The notes beneath the pieces are model-generated. The model searched no databases and was not told the origin of the DNA. It saw nothing but the letters and a program-made list of their open reading frames with translations. A stretch of DNA of 64,000 bases from JAKEGK01 sp050116575 (GTDB lineage Bacteria; Pseudomonadota; Gammaproteobacteria; SZUA-152), in the NCBI GenBank assembly GCA_050116575.1, contig JASFOJ010000004.1:1-64000 (forward strand), written 5' to 3'. A program made the position numbers and the translations under genes. Below, in pieces: positions 58,596-64,000 of the stretch. Numbering within the stretch: the stretch's first letter is position 1; each line of letters begins with the position of its first letter.

Positions 58596-59098
58596 TGGTA
58601 TTAGAACCGCAATCGCATCAGAAATTACCGGACAACAGACTTCTGCTATCGGCTATAATTTATTTGCAGTGTACCCCTATATGCCGTCGGGTTTACATCC
58701 CCTGTTCCTGCTCATTGCCGGGCACCGAACGCACAACGCATTGTTTCCGTTAATTACTTACGGGGTTTTCACGCCACAATATCCGTTCCGGTTATCGGGC
58801 TAGCCGTTCTACCAAGTATATTATTTACTACGTATTTTTCTGAAAAAAGCCGGTACGCCGACATATCATTTTCTTGTATATACCTGCACTATTAATAGTT
58901 TTTCACCTCTGATCGAATCATACCTTAAATCAAGTACATACACACAGCGTGTGAATATTTCATCGCAACAGGAAACTACGGAAATGCCGATACCTAGTAT
59001 CGGGCTTTCAGGTTAAAGTTTTTGCTCGAACAGTCGTTAAAAACGCTGTAGTAGCATGAAATAAAGATAAATCAACATTCGATTTCCACTAGTGGGCG
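58596..59098. other. Intergenic region upstream of the chemoreceptor
   Basis: 503 bp with no supported gene. Presumed to contain the promoter of the chemoreceptor gene; no clear elements seen. Confidence 0.4.
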
Positions 59099-60745
59099 AT
59101 GGTACACAAACTCGAACAAATATTGCTGCACGTCAGCTGGCAAAAGAAGATTTTATTATTCGCTTGCCTCTATATCACGTTATTGCTCGCCATTGGCCTT
59201 TTTTCCGCATATACCATCGTCAATCTAAACCGATCCATGGAGTCCATTGTGCACAACTCCCAGTCACGGGTGAATGTGGCCAATAACGCCCGCGTTGCTA
59301 TTGTAGAGTTGAGTCGTGCACTGGCCAGTGTTATTGCGGTCAGTGACCCCCGGGAAATCCGTCAGGAATCCATTAGCGCCATACGGGCATTATCGTTATT
59401 GGATGAACACACCCAGATCCTGGCGGACAAATTGCGTGAAAGCCCGGAAGTCCAGGAGCTGACCCGGTTAATACAACGAATACGGCCCGTTCAGTTGGCC
59501 GTTATCAAGGCCGCCAAGAAAAACAACGATGAGCTTGCCATGCGCAAGTCCAAGAGCGTGTTAACCGATTCAGCCCGCATTGATGAATTATCGCAGCAAC
59601 TGGTTAATAACGAACGCGAGCTTTTGGAACGTATTCAAAATGCCACAACCCGGCGAAGTAACCACTTTATTAACATCATGATATGGTTAATCGCGACGGG
59701 GGTTGTTCTCGGCATTTTGGGCAGCGTATTCGCAGCACGTTTAATGACCAAGCCATTAAAAGAAATTGAAAAAACCATGACAGCCGTCTCACAGGGAAAC
59801 CTGCGACTGACTATCAACGATAACAACAGTAATGAGGGAAGTCGGGATGAAATTGGCCGCACGGTTTTGGCCATGTCAAAAACGGTGTCAAATTTACACG
59901 AAATGATTTCCAGGATTCACGATAACGCGTCGGCACTGGATCAGGAATCCCAACACATCGAGCACACGGCTCAAAACATCAATAACGTGTCACAGGAACT
60001 ACAAACCAGTGTCAGTAACATCCATGAGGATACCCAGTTGGTGAAATCCGTAACCGATCAGGTTTCCGGTCAACTGGATGAAGCATCAGCGAGTGCGCAG
60101 CTCACTTCCGATTCCTCCCGGCAAGTTGCCAACGAGATTATGGATACAGTCAGCGAATTCCATCAGTTTCAGCAACACATGGAACAAACGGCGCACGCAA
60201 CGCGTGACTTGTCCCGCGTAGCAGAAGAAATTACTTCTATCACGGACACTATCCACACCATATCATCCCAAACCAATCTACTGGCGCTAAACGCGGCAAT
60301 CGAAGCTGCCCGGGCCGGCGAACATGGGCGCGGTTTTGCCGTCGTTGCCGACGAAGTACGCGAGCTCGCTAAACGTACCGAAGATGCCACAGGCGAAATT
60401 ACTTCGCTAATCGAGGGAGTTTCGACGTCCGTAGCCGAGACGGTAAACTCGCTGGAAAGTAGCGTCAAGGATGCCAAAACAAAAATCGAACATTTGACGG
60501 AGCTCGCAACCGAAGTAAACAACAGCAGCGAACGTGCCGAACAAATGCGCGAGTTCATGCGTGAAATCGTTGCGTTGATGAAGTCGCAGGAACAAGCCGT
60601 TATGCGTATTACCAACTCGGTTACATCGCTCTACGACGTATCTTCCGGCGCCGGACAGCAATCGAATGCCCTCCACGAATTATCCGGATCATTGCGCGAT
60701 GCCGCGCAGGATCTCAACCAGACCGTAGACCGGTTTGTTTTGTAG
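59099..60745 (+). CDS. Methyl-accepting chemotaxis protein
   Basis: 548 residues. TM1 ~20-42, a periplasmic helical-bundle sensor of ~150 residues (4HB type), TM2 ~195-215, HAMP ~217-270, and a signalling domain with the hairpin tip QTNLLALNAAIEAARAGEHG and GFAVVADEVRELA. It would set CheA activity in response to an unknown periplasmic ligand. No che genes lie nearby; the downstream redox module begins 30 bp later, so the ligand may be redox-related (inference). Confidence 0.93.
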   Translation: MVHKLEQILLHVSWQKKILLFACLYITLLLAIGLFSAYTIVNLNRSMESIVHNSQSRVNVANNARVAIVELSRALASVIAVSDPREIRQESISAIRALSLLDEHTQILADKLRESPEVQELTRLIQRIRPVQLAVIKAAKKNNDELAMRKSKSVLTDSARIDELSQQLVNNERELLERIQNATTRRSNHFINIMIWLIATGVVLGILGSVFAARLMTKPLKEIEKTMTAVSQGNLRLTINDNNSNEGSRDEIGRTVLAMSKTVSNLHEMISRIHDNASALDQESQHIEHTAQNINNVSQELQTSVSNIHEDTQLVKSVTDQVSGQLDEASASAQLTSDSSRQVANEIMDTVSEFHQFQQHMEQTAHATRDLSRVAEEITSITDTIHTISSQTNLLALNAAIEAARAGEHGRGFAVVADEVRELAKRTEDATGEITSLIEGVSTSVAETVNSLESSVKDAKTKIEHLTELATEVNNSSERAEQMREFMREIVALMKSQEQAVMRITNSVTSLYDVSSGAGQQSNALHELSGSLRDAAQDLNQTVDRFVL

Positions 60746-60775
60746 TACATAATCACCGTAACGGGAGTCACTGTC

Positions 60776-61813
60776 ATGAGTAATACGACCTTCACCCACA
60801 TTTTTCACAAAAGCGCCGTACTTATCTGGTTGATATTTTTGGTTGCAGTGGCGAATGTGTCAAATACATTTGCTTCGCTGGAGAACCCCCAAAAGGAAGA
60901 TTTTATACTTCCCGAGAAAGTACCTACACCGGAAGACAACAAACTAACCCCTACTAGAATAAAATTAGGCAAAATGCTGTTTTTTGATCCTCGCCTGTCG
61001 GGCTCCAACTGGATTAGTTGCGCGACCTGCCACAATCCGGGATTGGGATGGTCTGATGGCTTGCCTAAAGCCATTGGGGACGGACAAAAGCAATTAAAAC
61101 GGGCCACGCCGACTATTATCAATGCCGCTTTTAACAAAGTTCAAATGTGGGATGGCCGATTTCGCACGCTCGAGCAACAAGCGATGGGTCCTATTGGTGC
61201 GTCAGTTGAAATGAATCAGAATCCTGACGAACTGGTAAAAGAACTGGCCGGGGTAGCAGGTTATGTCAAATTGTTCAGTGAAGCGTACCCGGATAATGGT
61301 ATAACCACCGACACAATTCGCAAAGCAATAGCCAGTTTTGAACGCACAATTATCGCCGGGGATTCACCGTTCGACCAGTGGGCCAAAGGTGACGAGTCGG
61401 CCATTAGCAAAGACGCCAAAAAAGGATTCAAATTATTCATCGGTAAAGCGCGCTGCGTAAAATGTCATAACGGTTATAACTTTACTGATGATGGTTTTCA
61501 TAATATCGGACTTAATGACTCTTCTGATGAGGGCCGCTATTCACTGCGCAAAATCAAAATTCTCAAAGGGGCCTTTAAAACTCCAACGTTGCGCAATGTG
61601 GAATATACCGCCCCTTATATGCACAATGGCGAATATAAAACCCTTAAAGAAGTCATTAACCACTACGTAAAAGGCGGTGTTGTCAAAACGCATCTGTCTC
61701 CTAACATGAAGCCCCTGGATTTGTCCGAAAAAGAAAAACAGCAGTTAGTGACGTTTATGAAATCGTTATCCACCAAACCACTCAACGTGGCCGTCCCACG
61801 TTTACCACAATAA
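60776..61813 (+). CDS. Dihaem cytochrome c peroxidase, MauG/CcpA family
   Basis: 345 residues. Signal peptide ~1-34, two haem sites CATCH (Cys82-His86) and CVKCH (Cys227-His231), and family blocks DPRLSGSNWISC, RATPTIINAAFN-x-x-QMWDGR and KTPTLRNVEYTAPYMHNG. Periplasmic peroxidase or MauG-like oxidase. First gene of a tight three-gene unit with a cupredoxin (18 bp) and a dihaem cytochrome. Confidence 0.92.
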   Translation: MSNTTFTHIFHKSAVLIWLIFLVAVANVSNTFASLENPQKEDFILPEKVPTPEDNKLTPTRIKLGKMLFFDPRLSGSNWISCATCHNPGLGWSDGLPKAIGDGQKQLKRATPTIINAAFNKVQMWDGRFRTLEQQAMGPIGASVEMNQNPDELVKELAGVAGYVKLFSEAYPDNGITTDTIRKAIASFERTIIAGDSPFDQWAKGDESAISKDAKKGFKLFIGKARCVKCHNGYNFTDDGFHNIGLNDSSDEGRYSLRKIKILKGAFKTPTLRNVEYTAPYMHNGEYKTLKEVINHYVKGGVVKTHLSPNMKPLDLSEKEKQQLVTFMKSLSTKPLNVAVPRLPQ

Positions 61814-61831
61814 AGGAAGGAGAACATATTT

Positions 61832-62176
61832 ATGTGGAAACACTTTTACCTTCTTGTTGTAACCGCGCTTTCCCTTGGGATGTTCAGTCAGATGACGTTA
61901 GCGGACACTCTGGTAGTCGGTCAACATAACAAGTCTTTTGTGATAGATAGCAAAAAAGTTGAAAAACTGACGATTAAAGTGGGAGATACCATTCGTTTCA
62001 TGAATCAGGATCCCTTTTTTCACAATGTTTTTTCACTGTCAGATTTAAAGACTTTTGACCTGGGTTCTTTTCCCAAAGGGCAATTTAAGCCGGTGACTTT
62101 TGACAAACCCGGCACCGTTGAAGTCGAATGCGCTATTCATCCACAAATGTATCTTGAAGTAACGGTTAAAAAATAA
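61832..62176 (+). CDS. Periplasmic cupredoxin (plastocyanin-like)
   Basis: 114 residues. Signal peptide ~1-24. Type 1 copper ligands: His64 (DPFFHNVFS), Cys100, His103 and Met106 in ECAIHPQM, with plastocyanin-like spacing. Ribosome-binding site AAGGAAGGAG upstream. Likely electron carrier between the peroxidase and the dihaem cytochrome. Confidence 0.9.
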   Translation: MWKHFYLLVVTALSLGMFSQMTLADTLVVGQHNKSFVIDSKKVEKLTIKVGDTIRFMNQDPFFHNVFSLSDLKTFDLGSFPKGQFKPVTFDKPGTVEVECAIHPQMYLEVTVKK

Positions 62177-62177
62177 A

Positions 62178-62858
62178 ATGGCAAAACAACAGACAAGACA
62201 ACGCAAACTTCCAGCTTGCGTGGCGCTGCTACTGTGTTTATGTATTGCCACCGCGACTGTGGCCAGCGACAACCGTAAGTCGGTACGTGCCGCATTGGAC
62301 AAGCCCACCGTTCGCGGCGGTATTGTTTTCAAAAATTACTGCGTACTATGTCATGGCGAAAAAGGCGACGGACAGTCTCGCGCCAAAAAATTATATCCTG
62401 ATATGCAACTGAAAATTCGCCGCATTAATAGTGCTCACTATGAATCCGTTATCCGCAACGGTGGTACTGCAAAGGGACTTTCGCCGTTTATGCCACCCTG
62501 GGGAGATGAGTTGTCGGAGGAACAAATCAGTGACGTAATTACCTATCTGCGTATCGTCACTGACCCCATCAAGCGCGGGGAAGTGGTTTATAAAACCAAT
62601 TGTATACTGTGCCACGGCCTCAAGGCTGACGGGAAAGGCCGGGCCGCGAAGTTATTTAATCCACCGCCGGCAGATTTGACCCGCAGTGATAAAAATGACG
62701 AATATAAAACCATGATCATTCGCCTGGGCGGTAAAGCCATGGGCCGCTCAGAGGTGATGCCATCGTGGGAAAGCCAGTTAAGCCAACAGGAGATCGCCGA
62801 TTTGGTAAAATACCTGAGCTCGATCCTGGTAGTTGATAACGTGGCAAAAAACCAATAA
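62178..62858 (+). CDS. Secreted dihaem cytochrome c
   Basis: 226 residues. Signal peptide ~1-30; two tandem class-I-like cytochrome domains with CVLCHGEKGDG (Cys55) and CILCHGLKADG (Cys142) and distal Met candidates in FMPPWGD and VMPSWES. Starts one base after the cupredoxin stop; likely its redox partner. Confidence 0.9.
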   Translation: MAKQQTRQRKLPACVALLLCLCIATATVASDNRKSVRAALDKPTVRGGIVFKNYCVLCHGEKGDGQSRAKKLYPDMQLKIRRINSAHYESVIRNGGTAKGLSPFMPPWGDELSEEQISDVITYLRIVTDPIKRGEVVYKTNCILCHGLKADGKGRAAKLFNPPPADLTRSDKNDEYKTMIIRLGGKAMGRSEVMPSWESQLSQQEIADLVKYLSSILVVDNVAKNQ

Positions 62859-62918
62859 ATCAACAGAACGCCGCGCGTGCGGTACCTACCATCATCGCGC
62901 CAAAGTTCCACCCGCCTG

Positions 62919-62945
62919 AAGCCCCGGTGATTGCAACCGGGGCTT
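62919..62945 (+). terminator. Terminator after the redox module
   Basis: AAGCCCCGGT pairs perfectly with ACCGGGGCTT (10 bp) around GATTGCA, followed by GTTACACTTTT. A stable stem 60 bp after the dihaem cytochrome; the T-run is interrupted. Confidence 0.65.
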
Positions 62946-63044
62946 GTTACACTTTTAAAATCTCCAGCAATTATCCCGCTATAATTGATCACAATTCATC
63001 CCCGGCTTTGCCGTTTTGTGACCGGGCTTCATCACATCTCCCGA

Positions 63045-63066
63045 CTAGTCTTTTTAACAAGACTAG
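63045..63066. other. Inverted repeat before the B12-binding-like gene
   Basis: CTAGTCTT pairs with AAGACTAG around TTTAAC, about 35 bp before the start at 63101. Possible operator or leader hairpin. Confidence 0.35.
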
Positions 63067-63100
63067 AGAAACTCATTGCAATCAACCGGGAGAACTGAAA

Positions 63101-63592
63101 ATGAAAGTGGCATTTATCGTACCCAAAGACGACGACCGGCAAAGCCCCCTAAGCCAATATGCCCAATGCCGCGTCCTGCCGCCGGTGGGACTGCCAAAAA
63201 TGGCCGGCCAGGCCGGGAAACACGGCGAAGTGGCGGTGGCGGATGAACGAACCGGAACGGTAAAGCACGAGAGGCACGCTCATATTGCGGTGTTCTTTGT
63301 TAACCGCTATAACAGCGATCGGGCCTGCGCCCTGGCCCTGCAATACAGAAACAACGGCAGCCACGTAGTGTTTACCGGTCCCAAGCTGGCTCACTCACCG
63401 GTCGATGCAGAACGTGCGCAACGTTATGCGGACAGCGTGTTCCTGGGAGCCGGCGAAGCAACCCTTCCCGTTTTTCTGGCGGATTTCAATCAGAACAAAA
63501 CCAAACGCTTTTACCATGAATCCAAATGCGAGCGCGAAACCGCGCGCAATCCATTCATGGTGGAAAATGACTTTATGGATCGCGCATCCTGA
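63101..63592 (+). CDS. Stand-alone B12-binding-like domain protein
   Basis: 163 residues from ATG 63101 (GGGAGAA eight bases upstream). It resembles the N-terminal cobalamin-binding-type Rossmann domain of B12-dependent radical SAM proteins: MKVAFIVPKDD, LPPVGLPKMAG, the VVFTGPKLAHSPVDAE block and SVFLGAGEATLPVFLADF. The radical SAM half with its CxxxCxxC cluster is missing; the protein ends soon after the domain. It may be a degraded gene or a free-standing partner or sensor. No B12-binding DxHxxG is seen, as in many such domains. Confidence 0.6.
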   Translation: MKVAFIVPKDDDRQSPLSQYAQCRVLPPVGLPKMAGQAGKHGEVAVADERTGTVKHERHAHIAVFFVNRYNSDRACALALQYRNNGSHVVFTGPKLAHSPVDAERAQRYADSVFLGAGEATLPVFLADFNQNKTKRFYHESKCERETARNPFMVENDFMDRAS

Positions 63593-63768
63593 TGTGTAGC
63601 CGGAATGACTACCTTATTATTAAACGCAAAGTCGCGAAGGCGCAGAGAAGACCTGTATTACTTTCATCTCGCAAAGGAAACCGCCTTCGTCTGAAAGACA
63701 ATAGTGAATCATTAATGGTTAAAAAGTTCCTGCCCCTTTGCGGCTCAGCATCTTTGCGTTGAAGTTTT

Positions 63769-63999
63769 TCATTTCTGAAACAGCCTGGCAAACTGCCCGT
63801 AGTTTTCCTTTTCCAGATCTTCCACCGGAATAAACCGCAATGCCGCGGAATTGATGCAAAAGCGTTTGCCGGTGGGAGCCGGCCCGTCATCAAATACGTG
63901 ACCCAGGTGCGAATCCGCCACCCGACTTCTCACTTCGGTGCGTACCATAAACAGCTTGCGATCCTGCTTCTCTGTGACAGCGTCGCTGGCAATAGGCCG
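63769..63999 (-). CDS. msrB: Peptide-methionine (R)-S-oxide reductase, C-terminal part
   Basis: The last ~76 residues of MsrB, cut by the window end; the start lies beyond 64000. Signatures: EVRSRVADSHLGHVFDDGP and the catalytic Cys in GKRFCINSAALRF. It repairs R-sulfoxides of methionine. Confidence 0.93.
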   Translation of the reverse strand, partial: RPIASDAVTEKQDRKLFMVRTEVRSRVADSHLGHVFDDGPAPTGKRFCINSAALRFIPVEDLEKENYGQFARLFQK

Positions 64000-64000
64000 G

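Noticed and set aside
63617..63760. AACGCAAAG-type sequences on both sides of 63.7 kb
   Set aside because: Resembles common short dispersed repeats; too short and diverged to define an element or terminal repeats.

Overview
The window looks like a chromosomal segment of a gammaproteobacterium, near 50 % G+C by eye. The core gene order hrcA-grpE-dnaK-dnaJ, dapB-carA-carB-greA, yhbY/rlmE-ftsH-folP-glmM-tpiA-secG-tRNA-Leu(GAG)-nuoA..N is the one shared by many Gammaproteobacteria. Many c-type cytochromes, a periplasmic DsrE-like protein and a YeiH-type anion transporter suggest a respiratory, possibly sulfur-oxidising, free-living organism. The genus cannot be fixed from the sequence.

Layout. 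1-5.5 kb: a Sel1/SPOR secreted protein, then a convergent two-component system (LuxR-type regulator and cache/HAMP HisKA_3 kinase). 5.5-12.6 kb: an electron-transfer accessory block with an 11-haem lipoprotein cytochrome carrying three Ig-like repeats, four tandem ~213-231 nt copies of a heavily base-paired non-coding element (9.19-10.18 kb), and a lipoprotein fusing a PQQ-type sugar dehydrogenase to a dihaem SO2930-like domain. 12.7-27.8 kb: a complete 14-gene complex I operon on the minus strand. 28-49 kb: tRNA-Leu, secG, tpiA, glmM, folP, ftsH, rlmE, greA, carAB, dapB, a Tat-exported DsrE-like protein, dnaJ, dnaK, grpE and hrcA on the minus strand, with yhbY opposite. 49.6-64 kb: nadK, then accessory genes: small membrane proteins, a YeiH-type transporter with two small partners, a TfpX/TfpZ-like pilin accessory protein, Pth2, a DUF4197 protein, an orphan MerB-type organomercurial lyase, a DUF4189-like secreted protein, a chemoreceptor, a three-gene periplasmic redox module (MauG/CcpA-type peroxidase, cupredoxin, dihaem cytochrome), an isolated B12-binding-like domain protein, and the C-terminus of msrB cut by the window end.

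How the genes work together. The nuo operon feeds electrons into the quinone pool; the several periplasmic cytochromes, the PQQ-type dehydrogenase and the peroxidase module handle electrons outside the inner membrane. The chaperone region seems doubly controlled: a CIRCE operator lies upstream of hrcA, and sigma32-like promoters lie before grpE and before dnaK.

The most unusual element is the tandem array between the multihaem cytochrome and the dehydrogenase. Each copy folds into four consecutive hairpins ending in an intrinsic-terminator-like stem, and copies are joined by further long hairpins. Stem sequences differ between copies while pairing is kept, which points to selection on structure. 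I do not recognise this element as a known RNA family.
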